Counted from the first letter of the stretch, positions 38,883 to 48,233 are shown. The stretch is DNA of 64,000 nucleotides from Methylophilus sp. (GCA_030696695.1 JAUYRP010000034.1:248001-312000); one strand, 5' to 3'. The notes: generated by a model not told the origin, from the sequence alone. Numbers and translations: made by a program.

Positions 38883-39432
38883 GTTGTTGCAGCCAATCGA
38901 GGACTTGCGCCGCATTTTGGTCTGGCGGAAACACAGGGTAAAACGTGTGTGTAATCTTGCCATCTAGGGCAATCAGCGTGACACGTTTGGTCAAACGCAT
39001 CTGCTCCACTTCAAACGTAGGCAGTTGGAGTGCATTGGTCAATGCTAATTGTGCATCGCTAAGCAAAGCAAAAGGCAAGTGCAGACGCTGAGCAGCCTCA
39101 GTTTGATACGCTGTAGTTTGCGTACTTAAGCCAAACACTTGTGCGCCTAATTGTTGGATTTCTTGGTGATGATCACGAAATGCACAAGATTGTGGGGTGC
39201 ACCCTCGCGCGCCTGGAATATTATCCCAACCAGTAGGTAATGCTTGGTTGGGCTGGCCTGTCATCGGATAACAGTAAATGACTAACCAGCCTTTGATATG
39301 GCTAAGGTTGATGAGCGACCCATGCGTTGAGGTCAGCGTAATATCGGGTAAGGACGTGCCGACCAAGTGTTGGCAAGCACCATCGTCTTCGGGCACAGGC
39401 AAATTAGCTGGCAACGTATTGAGTGATTGCAT
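38875..39432 (-). CDS. Peroxiredoxin-like redoxin (AhpC/TSA fold)
   Basis: Thioredoxin-fold peroxidase homologue of 185 residues. LPDITLTSTHGSLINLSHIKGWLVIYCYPMTG is the standard Prx core in form. The expected peroxidatic motif appears as PGARGCTPQSCAFRDHHQEI, with Cys and a second Cys five residues on, like BCP/PrxQ enzymes. An unusual insertion (GQPNQALPTGWDNI) separates the YP strand from this Cys, so it belongs to an atypical redoxin subgroup. It overlaps mutY by 8 bp, so both oxidative-damage genes are probably co-translated. It is 16 bp downstream of the AsmA-family gene. Confidence 0.78.
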   Translation of the reverse strand: MQSLNTLPANLPVPEDDGACQHLVGTSLPDITLTSTHGSLINLSHIKGWLVIYCYPMTGQPNQALPTGWDNIPGARGCTPQSCAFRDHHQEIQQLGAQVFGLSTQTTAYQTEAAQRLHLPFALLSDAQLALTNALQLPTFEVEQMRLTKRVTLIALDGKITHTFYPVFPPDQNAAQVLDWLQQHV

Positions 39433-39447
39433 CAAACGGCCAACGGA

Positions 39448-42400
39448 TTAAAACTTAAATATTTTTTTAAGTGCTTCTTCTTTCGCCTGATCTTTTAGCG
39501 ATTTAGGTTCTTCCTTGGGCGCAGCATCGGAGGGCGCACTGCCATCTGTCGTTGAGCCAGCTTTGTCTGCGTCTGTAGTACCAGATTTAGATTTACTGCC
39601 GCCTAAAATGTTTTTCAAAGCTTCGCCTTTGTTTTCATTGCCCAATAACTCTTTTACTGCCTCGCCCTTTTCCCCGCCAACTTTATCCAGCAAGCTTGAT
39701 TTGGCAATTGCTGCACCAATCGCGGCAAAGTCCATTCCAAATTTTGGGCTGGCAAAGGTACCAGTAATTTTCACTGGAATCGCTAAGCCGCTGAGTTGGT
39801 CAAGATCTGCGCCGCCTTGGCCTTTGAGTGATTTCACAACGGTAGGCTTAGCCAAATAATTAATTTTTTCGTTGCCAATATCAATGTCACCTTTGCTATC
39901 GCCTTTCGCTAAACGCAAAATTGGCGCTTTCATGGCAAGGTCTTCGTTATGCGCCACACCGTTTTTAATAGTAAATGTCGCGGTGAGCTCACTAAAGTCA
40001 GTTTTCTTGTTTTTGTCGGCTTCTATCGCATCTTTAGATTTCAAGATATTGGCTTTGTTTTTTAAATCGCGGATGGTGCCAGCAATATCAATCCCTTTCA
40101 CTGCACCGTCTGCAAGATTAAGCGATGCGTTGCCAGCCAACGCCTTTTTTAATGCACTCACCGTACTTCCTTGTGTGGTGATATCCACATCGACAGAGCC
40201 AGTGCCCGCTAGCATATCGTTATTAATGGCATCGACTAGCAAGGGGCCAATCGAGATGTTTTTCATGGCTTGCTTAAAGGTAATCACAGGCGTTGCACGC
40301 GCATCCACTTTCAACGCGCCATTCATACTGCCTTGGTATAAGTTTGCCGCAAATGGTGACACATTCACCACGCCATTTTGTGCGTTAAGGCCAATGTTCA
40401 CGTTTTGGGTTTTTACGTTGGCGATTTTCAGCCAGCCAATTTTGGCTTCACCCGTGGCGTTAAACTTTTTTAGCGCACTCAAATCAATCGGCGTCTCTGC
40501 GCTACTGCTCGTTTGTGCTGTTTTTGTGGAGTTGGCGCTAGGCTCACTTTTGGTGATGTAACGGTCTGCATCCAACTTATCAATATTCACATTAAAGTTA
40601 AACTGCGGTTGGCTAAACTGGCTTACTCCTAAGCTCGCGTTAATTTGGCTGTCATCCACCTTAGCGTTAAATGGGTTTAAGCTCAGTTTTTCACCATTGG
40701 CATTGAGCTTAATATTGATATTGCTGGCTTTGGTCTTGCCGTATTTCAATTGCCCCACGCGAATACTGCCATCTGCATTCAACGCTTTAAGTGCGGATAA
40801 ATCCAATGGTTTACTAGGTGAATTGCTAGCCGCTTTGGTCTCTTTCGTGTTGCTTGATGTGCTGGCGACGTATCTGTCCAAATCCACTTGGTCCACATCA
40901 ATATCAAACGTGTACAACGGTTTGCTAAATTGGCTAATTGCAAAATTACCCTTAATGCGGCTGTCATCCACTTTTACGTCTAACCCAGTGAGCGAAAGTT
41001 TTTGGCCATCGCCTTTAATCGCAACGTTTAAACCAGTCACGCGGTAAGGGTCATAAATAATACTGCCGATATTTAATTTGCCATCCACCAACAGTGTTTT
41101 CAGCGCAGACAAATCTGCAGGTTGATTGCTGCCACTTGATTTTTTGGCAGCTGGTGCAGGCGCAGAAGTGGATTTACCCAGCAACTGATTGAGGTTGATT
41201 TTATCGGCACTTAAATTAAATTGAATGTTGGGCGTTTTAAAGCTGGTCACATCCACATTGCCGTTCAGCTTGGTCTCAGCCACTTTTAAATTAAATGTAC
41301 TATCTGCTTTTTCTTGTTTGATATCGGCATGTGCACCTAAATCAAACGTGCCTTGAATGGCGCCATTCGGCAAGCTTGGGTCTTGTATTTTCAATTTGCC
41401 AGCTAACTTTGGAATATCAAATACCAACGCTTCAATATTGCCTTTAAATGGAGATGAAAACTGACTGGTCACGATGCGTTTGCCTTGCGTCATGTTCAAG
41501 TCACCACTAATGCCACTGCTTTCTAGCGCTTTGGGTGAGCCTTTCATGTCCGCCAACACCATGTTCAATGCTAAGTCCCCATCGGCTTTTTTCTGCGTCA
41601 TATTGATGGTGATTTTTTGCGTGTTGACTTTGTCTTTTAAAATTTTCAGTGCAGGTGCATTTAGTGCAACGGTTTGTTTTGCACCATCAAAATCACCAGA
41701 TGCAGCTAATTTCAAACTATTCACTAAAAACTCTAATTTTTCAGTGTTGGCATCCACATCACCACTGGCTTTTACTTCTACATTTTTGCCGTTAAACATA
41801 TCGCCAGTCATCAGTGTATCTAAACCCGTCACTTTAAAATGGCTGGTCTCTGGGTCTACCAAGAAAAGACCTTTTATTTTTACATCAGCAACAATGGCTG
41901 GTTGGTTGGCATTCACTTTAAAGTCTGTGGCAATGTCCATCGGCTCGGCCAGCGCAATGCGGCCAGAGGTCAGGTTGAATTGGCTAATGGCATATTGCGC
42001 GTCCGATCCTTCGTCGGTGTAGCGCACTTCAGAGTTGGTGATCTTCACGCCCTGCACATCAAACTTAATTTGCTCAGATTCTGTTTCATCCTTGCTCAGC
42101 AGGTCATCAAAGTTGGTGGTGCCATCTTTGTATTTCACAATGTTTGCTTTCACGCCATCTACATAAATGGTATCAACCACGAGCTCTTTTTTTAGCAAGG
42201 GCAATACAGCCAGCGCCACTTTTGCACTGTTAATAGATGCAAATTCAGCAGTGCCTTTGTGCTCAGAAATCGCCACTTTACCTAAATCGGCGCCAATTTT
42301 TGGCCAGAACGAGAGCGTAATATCGCCTTCAATCGTCAGCGTGCGGTCTTTCTTTTCTTTCACCAAATCAATCACATGTTGCTTGTAATCGTTTGGGTTA

Positions 42401-42489
42401 AAGGTTGCTGCAATCACCACTACTAGTAACAGCAATAAAACAACCAAGCCGCCTATCGCATAAAGACTATATTTGAGATATTTATTCAT
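39448..42489 (-). CDS. AsmA-family protein with tandem internal repeats
   Basis: The 1013-residue inner-membrane-anchored protein has one membrane segment (residues 9-28, IGGLVVLLLLLVVVIAAT) and the AsmA N-terminal domain (NPNDYKQHVIDLVKEKKDRT, then LTIEGDITLSFWPKIGADLG). The C-terminal AsmA region includes [20 protein letters not shown] and LADGAVKGIDIAGTIRDLK. AsmA-like proteins are implicated in outer-membrane lipid balance. The centre holds three tandem units of about 105 residues beginning DLSALK at 459, 563 and 669. The tail is low-complexity and charged (KSKSGTTDADKAGS). Confidence 0.88.
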   Translation of the reverse strand: MNKYLKYSLYAIGGLVVLLLLLVVVIAATFNPNDYKQHVIDLVKEKKDRTLTIEGDITLSFWPKIGADLGKVAISEHKGTAEFASINSAKVALAVLPLLKKELVVDTIYVDGVKANIVKYKDGTTNFDDLLSKDETESEQIKFDVQGVKITNSEVRYTDEGSDAQYAISQFNLTSGRIALAEPMDIATDFKVNANQPAIVADVKIKGLFLVDPETSHFKVTGLDTLMTGDMFNGKNVEVKASGDVDANTEKLEFLVNSLKLAASGDFDGAKQTVALNAPALKILKDKVNTQKITINMTQKKADGDLALNMVLADMKGSPKALESSGISGDLNMTQGKRIVTSQFSSPFKGNIEALVFDIPKLAGKLKIQDPSLPNGAIQGTFDLGAHADIKQEKADSTFNLKVAETKLNGNVDVTSFKTPNIQFNLSADKINLNQLLGKSTSAPAPAAKKSSGSNQPADLSALKTLLVDGKLNIGSIIYDPYRVTGLNVAIKGDGQKLSLTGLDVKVDDSRIKGNFAISQFSKPLYTFDIDVDQVDLDRYVASTSSNTKETKAASNSPSKPLDLSALKALNADGSIRVGQLKYGKTKASNINIKLNANGEKLSLNPFNAKVDDSQINASLGVSQFSQPQFNFNVNIDKLDADRYITKSEPSANSTKTAQTSSSAETPIDLSALKKFNATGEAKIGWLKIANVKTQNVNIGLNAQNGVVNVSPFAANLYQGSMNGALKVDARATPVITFKQAMKNISIGPLLVDAINNDMLAGTGSVDVDITTQGSTVSALKKALAGNASLNLADGAVKGIDIAGTIRDLKNKANILKSKDAIEADKNKKTDFSELTATFTIKNGVAHNEDLAMKAPILRLAKGDSKGDIDIGNEKINYLAKPTVVKSLKGQGGADLDQLSGLAIPVKITGTFASPKFGMDFAAIGAAIAKSSLLDKVGGEKGEAVKELLGNENKGEALKNILGGSKSKSGTTDADKAGSTTDGSAPSDAAPKEEPKSLKDQAKEEALKKIFKF

Positions 42490-42517
42490 TGCATCTCCCT
42501 AAAATGGATGCCCAACA

Positions 42518-43345
42518 TTACTGCACTGACCAGTTCACTAAGCCTGTGTAGGCAGTCACCAACACAATCACACCAAAAGCGATGCGATACCACGCAAAAA
42601 TTGTAAAGTCGTGATGGCTTACATAGCGAATCAACGCACGCACCGCAATCATCGCGCTAATAAACGCAAAAATGAATCCTACAATCCAAGCACCTAAATC
42701 ATCCATGCTAATGAGTGCGCTGTCTTTATACATGGAGTAAATAGAGGCAATGCCTAAGGTTGGGACTGCAAGAAAGAAGGAAAATTCGGCCGCTGCTTTG
42801 CGCGATAAGCCAAAAAACAAGCCGCCGATAATGGTAGAACCAGAACGCGACATGCCAGGAATTAATGCAACCGCCTGCGCAAACCCTAACTTTAATGCGT
42901 CAATGGGTTTGATATCGTCTACCGTTTCAATGGTGATAGTATGTTGACGTTTTTCTGCCCATAAAATAATCAGCGCGCCCACAATAAACGCAATGGCAAC
43001 TGGCACTGGCTTAAACAAAACGGCTTTAATTTGGCTACCAAACGTCAAACCTAAAATCGCCAGTGGTAAAAATGCAATCGATAAATTGATGATTAAACGG
43101 TTGGCAATCGGGTCACGCCCAATGCCGGCAAATGTACTCACAAAGCGCACACGATACTCCCATACCACCGCTAAAATCGCCCCTAGCTGAATCGCAATAT
43201 CAAATACGCCACGTTTTTCGTGATCCATAAAATCAAGCAAGTCGCCCGCCAAAATCAGGTGACCAGTGCTAGAGATTGGCAAAAATTCAGTTGCGCCTTC
43301 TACAACGCCCATGATGGCCGCTTTTAGCAATAAAAGTATGTCCAT
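42518..43345 (-). CDS. uppP: Undecaprenyl-diphosphatase UppP (BacA family)
   Basis: Integral membrane enzyme that recycles undecaprenyl pyrophosphate to the monophosphate carrier for wall synthesis and contributes to bacitracin tolerance. The 275 residues carry both signatures: GVVEGATEFLPISSTGHLIL near the start (catalytic Glu region) and ALIPGMSRSGSTIIGGLFFG with the essential Ser/Arg. Eight hydrophobic segments are apparent. It is 28 bp upstream of the AsmA-family gene on the same strand. Confidence 0.96.
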   Translation of the reverse strand: MDILLLLKAAIMGVVEGATEFLPISSTGHLILAGDLLDFMDHEKRGVFDIAIQLGAILAVVWEYRVRFVSTFAGIGRDPIANRLIINLSIAFLPLAILGLTFGSQIKAVLFKPVPVAIAFIVGALIILWAEKRQHTITIETVDDIKPIDALKLGFAQAVALIPGMSRSGSTIIGGLFFGLSRKAAAEFSFFLAVPTLGIASIYSMYKDSALISMDDLGAWIVGFIFAFISAMIAVRALIRYVSHHDFTIFAWYRIAFGVIVLVTAYTGLVNWSVQ

Positions 43346-43400
43346 GTTGCCCTTATTTTAAAGATGAATACAGGTTGTAATGATGAATAAAGGAATAAAT

Positions 43401-43421
43401 AAAGGGGCAACGCGCCCCTTT
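43401..43421 (-). terminator. Possible terminator after the YidB-like gene
   Basis: AAAGGGGC-AACGC-GCCCCTTT, an 8-bp stem just beyond the stop codon at 43434. The T-tract is short, so it is a weaker candidate. Confidence 0.5.
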
Positions 43422-43433
43422 GTTAACACTACT

Positions 43434-43823
43434 CTACTTTAACATGCCGAGTACGGTCGACAATACATTGCCTGATTCCGCAGGCACTTCGCCATTCGGG
43501 GTGAGCTTATCTACAATAGCAGGCAAGTGTTCTGCAATTTGCGCACTCAAGCTATTGGCATCTATGCCAAATTTAGCGGCCATTTCTGCCAATGTGCCGT
43601 TGCCTAATACACCAGCAATTTGTTCAGCGGTAATCGGTAGGTTTTCGCCTTTGCCCACCCAAGATGCCGCTTGTTCTGCCAAGCCGCCTTCTTTAAATTT
43701 TTCTAACACGCCATTTAAGCCACCGTGCTGGTTTAGCATATCCATCGCTACTTGTGCCATGGCACCTTTTTCACCCAATACCTTATCCAGCATCCCACCG
43801 GCCAAACTATCAAACAATCCCAT
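43434..43823 (-). CDS. YidB/DUF937-like protein
   Basis: The 129-residue soluble protein matches the YidB-type pattern: MGLFDSLAGGMLDKVLGEKG at the N-terminus, GGLNGVLEKFKEGGLAEQAASW, VGKGENLPITAEQIAGVLG and ALAEMAAKFGIDANSLSAQ-like sequence, and the conserved LPAIVDKLTPNGEVP. Function is unknown; homologues are widespread and cytoplasmic. It lies between the pseudouridine synthase gene and uppP on the same strand. Confidence 0.8.
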   Translation of the reverse strand: MGLFDSLAGGMLDKVLGEKGAMAQVAMDMLNQHGGLNGVLEKFKEGGLAEQAASWVGKGENLPITAEQIAGVLGNGTLAEMAAKFGIDANSLSAQIAEHLPAIVDKLTPNGEVPAESGNVLSTVLGMLK

Positions 43824-43861
43824 CTATTGCGTCCTCTATTGTTGTTGATTCATTTTTAGTT

Positions 43862-45175
43862 TTAAAAGCGCTCATCTTCACGCAGATAACGCCACTCACC
43901 CACAGGTAATTTGCCCAAGTTTACGCTACCAATGCGTATACGTTTTAAACCCACCACATGCAGGCCAACCATCTCGCACATACGTCTAATTTGCCTTTTT
44001 TTGCCTTCTCTTAGCACAAAGCGCAATTGGTCTTCATTTTGCCAAGAGACTTTGGCAGGTTTAAGTTTAACGCCATCTAAACTTAAGCCAAAGTTAAGCT
44101 TTGTTAAGCCGTCTGCGCTTAATTCGCCTTCTACCCGCACCAAGTATTCTTTTTCAACAGTAGAATCTTCACCAATCAAATGGCGCGCCACTCGGCCATC
44201 CTGTGTGAGCACTAACAAACCTGTAGAATCAATATCCAAGCGGCCTGCTGGCGCTAAGCCTTTTAAAAATCCGCGTTGGAACATTTTTTGGGTAGTGTCT
44301 TCTTCCCATTGGTTTTCTGGGTGCACCAACACAATGGCGGGCTCGTAACCATCTTCGGCTTGTCCGCTCACATAGCCCACAGGTTTGTGCAAGAGTATCG
44401 TCACATGTTCAGCTTGATGTTCATGCGCATAACCACTAATCACAATCTCCACATCGGGTGCCACACGCGTACCCAGTGTTTCAATAATCTCGCCATTTAC
44501 TTTTACCCAGCCGTTCACAATCCACTCGTCTGCCTCGCGGCGTGAGCACAAACCGCGCTCCGCCATTAATTTAGATAAACGTGGTAAATCGTCACTTACC
44601 GTGGTTGATTTGTATGCTGCCTTTGCCGCTGCGCCAAAAGTAGGTGCATTTGCATCAAACCCATCACGCACTTTGCCACCACGGCGTGGTGCTTGGCGGT
44701 ATTGTGGCTCATCACGGTTGGGGCGGGGTGTGGTGCGCGTATCTATATTTGGGGTTCTGGCAGGTCTTGCTTCTGCTTCCTCTGGGCTTCTTGCTGGGCG
44801 TGCATTGCTCTCTTCCCGCAAGGTGCCGTCATGTCTATGGTTGCGTTGGCGCGCACCATCTGGTTTGGCTGAGCCAACTTGTTTAGAAGAACTCGGGCCT
44901 CTGTTGCTAGTGTATTGCGCATCACGGTTCTTTGGGTTTCCATCACGCGCTGGTTTATTAGCAGGTGTTTTTGCAGTGCTGTTACGTGGTGCTTCTTCGG
45001 TCATTTCAGACCTAATCACTGGCTTAGGTGGCGCTTTTGTGCGGTCACGTTTTGCTGGGTCTGCACGACGTACAGGCGCTTTGCCAGCAGATGGCGTATT
45101 AATAGGTTTTTTGCTGAGTTTAATCGTTGTCAAAATTTGGCTAACACGTGTTGAGTAATGTAGGTATTTTAACAA
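43862..45175 (-). CDS. Ribosomal RNA pseudouridine synthase (RsuA/RluB/RluF family) with long basic N-terminus
   Basis: Isomerises a uridine in rRNA. An S4 domain (LSKLMAERGLCSRREADEWI, then VKVNGEIIETLGTRV) at about residues 195-245 precedes the catalytic domain, with the active-site Asp in PAGRLDIDSTGLLVLTQDG and the closing RQIRRMCEMVGLHVVGLKRI. The S4-plus-catalytic layout and the length of the loop suggest RluB or RluF. About 190 residues rich in Arg, Pro and Thr come first, probably disordered and RNA-binding. The 5' end is uncertain: the frame opens at TTG (45175), another TTG is at 45133, and no ATG or ribosome site is evident. Confidence 0.85.
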   Translation of the reverse strand: MLKYLHYSTRVSQILTTIKLSKKPINTPSAGKAPVRRADPAKRDRTKAPPKPVIRSEMTEEAPRNSTAKTPANKPARDGNPKNRDAQYTSNRGPSSSKQVGSAKPDGARQRNHRHDGTLREESNARPARSPEEAEARPARTPNIDTRTTPRPNRDEPQYRQAPRRGGKVRDGFDANAPTFGAAAKAAYKSTTVSDDLPRLSKLMAERGLCSRREADEWIVNGWVKVNGEIIETLGTRVAPDVEIVISGYAHEHQAEHVTILLHKPVGYVSGQAEDGYEPAIVLVHPENQWEEDTTQKMFQRGFLKGLAPAGRLDIDSTGLLVLTQDGRVARHLIGEDSTVEKEYLVRVEGELSADGLTKLNFGLSLDGVKLKPAKVSWQNEDQLRFVLREGKKRQIRRMCEMVGLHVVGLKRIRIGSVNLGKLPVGEWRYLREDERF

Positions 45176-45391
45176 AATTAAACGGTAAGCCCTTAATTAA
45201 TCGTCGTTCATTTCTAGCGCACCGATCTAGTTAGGTTTTTTATACTACATGCGCTTAAAACTAGAACGTTGACGTTAATCAAGCTTAATCTGAGTGATTG
45301 TGCTTAAATGGATTAAGGCAAAGCATCCATAGCGTTTGGATGCCAGCCTACGCATAAACACATTGCTGTTAACAAACGAAAAGAGTGTTAT

Positions 45392-46372
45392 TTGTTATCC
45401 ATTTTTACAGACTTAGCCAATTGGATTGTCTACGAACTGTTAGGCCTTGTTCAAACCACCAAGGTGGGTGATGCGTTGCACTTTTTTATTGAGGACACCA
45501 CTAAAATATTTGCACTTTTAGCGGTGATGATTTACCTAATTGCCTTAATCCGCTCATCGCTAAACATTGAAACAATACGCGCTTTCTTGGTAGGTAAAAA
45601 CAAAGTCCTTGGCTATTTATTAGGGGCGTTTTTTGGGGCAATCACGCCTTTTTGTTCATGTTCGAGCATTCCCGTGTTTTTGGGGTTTACCTCGGCGGGT
45701 ATTCCAGTGGGCGTAAGCATGGCATTTTTATTAACATCGCCCTTAATTAACGAGGTGGCAGTATTGCTGCTGGTCAGCTTGTTGGGTTGGCAATTTACGC
45801 TTATATATATTGCTGTTGGGTTGATTATAGGCATTGCTGGTGGCGCGTTTTTGGACTTGATCCATGCCGAAAAAATGCTACAACCCTTTGCCATGAAAGC
45901 TTATGAAAACAAACCAAATGCCACAGTTAGGTTGTCATCCGCCACAGCATTAACCATGCGTGAGCGTCATACGTTTGCAGTAGCTGAGTTGAAAGATATT
46001 TTTCAACGGGTTTGGATATGGGTATTTGTGGGGGTAGGCTTGGGTGCGTTACTGCATGGTTTTGTCCCCGAAAACTGGTTTGCAGCCAACTTAGGGCATG
46101 GTGAATGGTGGTCAGTGCCGCTTGCGGTATTGGTTGGTATTCCGCTTTACTCTAACGCAACGGGTGTTATCCCCATTATGGAAAGTTTACTTCTAAAGGG
46201 CTTACCGATAGGCACAACCTTGGCGTTTTGCATGAGTACTGTAGCGGCTAGCTTTCCTGAATTTATATTGCTTAAACAAGTAATGCAATGGAAGCTCTTG
46301 GTGATTTTATTTGTGACACTACTGGTTTCTTTTACATTGGTGGGTTGGATTTTAAATATGACGGTTATGTAA
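45392..46372 (+). CDS. Permease of the UPF0718/ArsP-like family
   Basis: Inner-membrane protein of 326 residues with about eight hydrophobic segments. The family mark is GAITPFCSCSSIPVFLGFTS, containing the conserved Cys-Ser-Cys. FLLTSPLINEVAVLLLVSLLG and NWFAANLGHGEWWSVPLAVL with IPLYSNATGVIPIME are repeated halves of the same fold. ArsP members export methylarsenite, but many homologues have unknown substrates, so arsenic is not claimed. The start is a TTG at 45392 with AAGAG upstream. The CxxC protein gene begins 14 bp after its stop; no ArsR-like regulator is adjacent. Confidence 0.82.
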   Translation: MLSIFTDLANWIVYELLGLVQTTKVGDALHFFIEDTTKIFALLAVMIYLIALIRSSLNIETIRAFLVGKNKVLGYLLGAFFGAITPFCSCSSIPVFLGFTSAGIPVGVSMAFLLTSPLINEVAVLLLVSLLGWQFTLIYIAVGLIIGIAGGAFLDLIHAEKMLQPFAMKAYENKPNATVRLSSATALTMRERHTFAVAELKDIFQRVWIWVFVGVGLGALLHGFVPENWFAANLGHGEWWSVPLAVLVGIPLYSNATGVIPIMESLLLKGLPIGTTLAFCMSTVAASFPEFILLKQVMQWKLLVILFVTLLVSFTLVGWILNMTVM

Positions 46373-46386
46373 GCAAAGGGCAAAAC

Positions 46387-46620
46387 ATGAAACAATTTAA
46401 GGTGTTAGGGTCGGGGTGTGCAAAGTGCGTTAAAACGGCAGAAATGCTTGAACGTATCTCTCAAGAACTTGGCGTGCCTGTAACGGTTGCAAAAGAAACC
46501 AACGTAGAAGTGATTATGGGCTACGGTGTGATGAGCACGCCGGCAGTTGTGTTGGATGAGGTATTGGTACATTCAGGCTCTATTCCTAATCGGGACCAAA
46601 TTGAAACTTGGTTAAAGTAG
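46387..46620 (+). CDS. Small thioredoxin-like redox protein (CxxC)
   Basis: The 77-residue protein MKQFKVLGSGCAKCVKTAEM has a CxxC motif (GSGCAKC) on the thioredoxin/glutaredoxin-type fold, and VMSTPAVVLDEVLVHSG, which contains the cis-Pro. It matches the short thioredoxin family often encoded beside UPF0718 permeases. A role in delivering or reducing a thiophilic substrate for the permease is inferred. The true start is the ATG at 46387; the longer frame runs into the permease gene. Confidence 0.85.
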   Translation: MKQFKVLGSGCAKCVKTAEMLERISQELGVPVTVAKETNVEVIMGYGVMSTPAVVLDEVLVHSGSIPNRDQIETWLK

Positions 46621-46653
46621 CCGTAATTTAATAGGTGTACTAAGTTAAAAACT

Positions 46654-46679
46654 AAAAAAGCCAGCAAACGCTGGCTTTT
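46654..46679 (+). terminator. Terminator after the permease/thioredoxin pair
   Basis: AAAAAAGCCAGC-AAAC-GCTGGCTTTT. Nearly the same hairpin recurs at 49538-49561 and 50183-50207, so it is a favoured terminator type here. Confidence 0.85.
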
Positions 46680-46727
46680 AAATATTGCAGTCAAAAGTGC
46701 GTTAAGTTCTCCAAGAATGCTCTCAAT

Positions 46728-46844
46728 ATGCATAAAGACCTGTTTGACCGCATGCTATTAGCGCTAACTGCAGTAGAAGGGATAACATTGGTGACAGCGG
46801 ATAGTGTGGTGGCGTGGTATCCAGTCGCGGTTGTTAAGGTTTGA
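46728..46844 (+). pseudogene. C-terminal remnant of a PIN-domain (VapC-like) toxin
   Basis: An open stretch reads MHKDLFDRMLLALTAVEG, then ITLVTADSVVAWYPVAVVKV and a stop. This is the end of a PIN/VapC toxin (compare the family pattern H-x-D-P-F-D-R-x-L-I-A-Q-A, EG-x-x-L-V-T-x-D, Y-x-V). The preceding catalytic parts and any antitoxin gene are absent; upstream in frame is terminator sequence. It occupies the 302-bp gap before the methyltransferase gene, otherwise empty apart from the terminator. Confidence 0.7.
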
Positions 46845-46922
46845 ATTTGAGATGCTGCTTATTAAAGGTTTCTTATCGAAGTTAACGTGAGAATATATTG
46901 ACTGGAATAAAACAAGGGCGTA

Positions 46923-48233
46923 ATGTCCGTATTTATACCCAGAAAATGTAAGCGCATGGCAATTACTCTACATACCACATATGATAACGACGCTGCTTGG
47001 AATTACCTCATACAAGCCCGTAAGCATTTCACACAAGCGCAAATTGCAGAAAGTTTAGAAATTGACCAGCGGACAGTTCGCCGTTGGGAGTTGCGTCAAG
47101 TTCCCATCAAGAGTTATGCAATTCCCGCATTACAAGGAATGTTACCCTTTGAGCATGCAGCAGCTAATGTTGACGGGTTTAAATTTATAGATTTATTTGC
47201 AGGTATAGGTGGCATTAGAACAGCTTTTGAGGGGATTGGTGGTCAATGTGTATTTACGAGTGAATGGGACAATTACGCTCAAAAAACTTATCTGCAAAAT
47301 TTTAATGGGCATCACACAATAGCTGGCGATATCACTCAAATAGATGCCAATCAAATACCTGACCATGACGTTCTTTTAGCTGGTTTTCCTTGCCAGCCAT
47401 TTTCAATTGCGGGAGTAAGCAAAAAAAATTCACTTGGTAAGGAGCATGGCTTTAAAGACGCTACCCAAGGAACGCTATTTTTTGATGTGGCAAGAATTAT
47501 TGAAGCTAAACAACCACGTGCATTTTTATTGGAAAATGTAAAAAATCTAGTTTCTCACGACAAAGGCCGTACTTTTGACGTAATAAAGCGCACCTTAGCA
47601 ACGGAGTTGGGTTATCACATTTATTACCGTGTGATAGATGGTGCACACTTTACGCCTCAACATCGTGAGCGCATTATTATCGTTGGATTTAAAGACCCGG
47701 TAAATTTCGATTTTGATGCGATACCATTGCCAACAAAAGGCATAAAAAAACTAAAAGACATTTTGCATAAATCCGATGGTACTGAACCCATTTTGCAATG
47801 GGATGAGAGCCGATTTTTTGATCACAACAACAATAAAGTACAAGCTAAATTCACTTTGACAGATAATCTGTGGACCTACCTTCAAAAATACGCAGAAAAG
47901 CATCGTTTAAAAGGTAATGGCTTTGGTTTTGGATTGGTAACGGGTGAGAGTGTTACTCGCACTTTGTCTGCTAGGTATCACAAAGATGGTTCTGAAATAT
48001 TGGTCTATCAGGGTGTAGATAAAAATCCCCGTAGGCTCACTCCGCGAGAGTGTGCAAGACTAATGGGTTTCCCAGACACGTTCAGGATTCCAGTTTCGGA
48101 CACGCGAGCTTATAGGCAGTTTGGTAATTCTGTCGTGGTTGATGTAATGAGTCACGTTGCCAAGCTCATGCAGCCTATACTCGAAACAGATCATTTTGAA
48201 CCCGAACTGCCTTTGATTTATAAAACAGCTTAA
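46923..48233 (+). CDS. Type II DNA (cytosine-5) methyltransferase with N-terminal HTH
   Basis: C5-cytosine methyltransferase of 436 residues that protects DNA from the adjacent nuclease. Motif I is FIDLFAGIGGIRTAF (88-102), motif IV AGFPCQPFSIAG with the nucleophile Cys157, motif VI FLLENVKNL, motif VIII QHRERIIIVGF, and motifs IX/X RRLTPRECARLMGFPD and QFGNSVVVDVM. Residues 36-58 (FTQAQIAESLEIDQRTVRRWE) form a helix-turn-helix, as in EcoRII-type enzymes that repress their own gene. A CCWGG- or CCSGG-like target is suggested by the partner nuclease family but not proven. AAGGG precedes the ATG. Confidence 0.93.
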   Translation: MSVFIPRKCKRMAITLHTTYDNDAAWNYLIQARKHFTQAQIAESLEIDQRTVRRWELRQVPIKSYAIPALQGMLPFEHAAANVDGFKFIDLFAGIGGIRTAFEGIGGQCVFTSEWDNYAQKTYLQNFNGHHTIAGDITQIDANQIPDHDVLLAGFPCQPFSIAGVSKKNSLGKEHGFKDATQGTLFFDVARIIEAKQPRAFLLENVKNLVSHDKGRTFDVIKRTLATELGYHIYYRVIDGAHFTPQHRERIIIVGFKDPVNFDFDAIPLPTKGIKKLKDILHKSDGTEPILQWDESRFFDHNNNKVQAKFTLTDNLWTYLQKYAEKHRLKGNGFGFGLVTGESVTRTLSARYHKDGSEILVYQGVDKNPRRLTPRECARLMGFPDTFRIPVSDTRAYRQFGNSVVVDVMSHVAKLMQPILETDHFEPELPLIYKTA

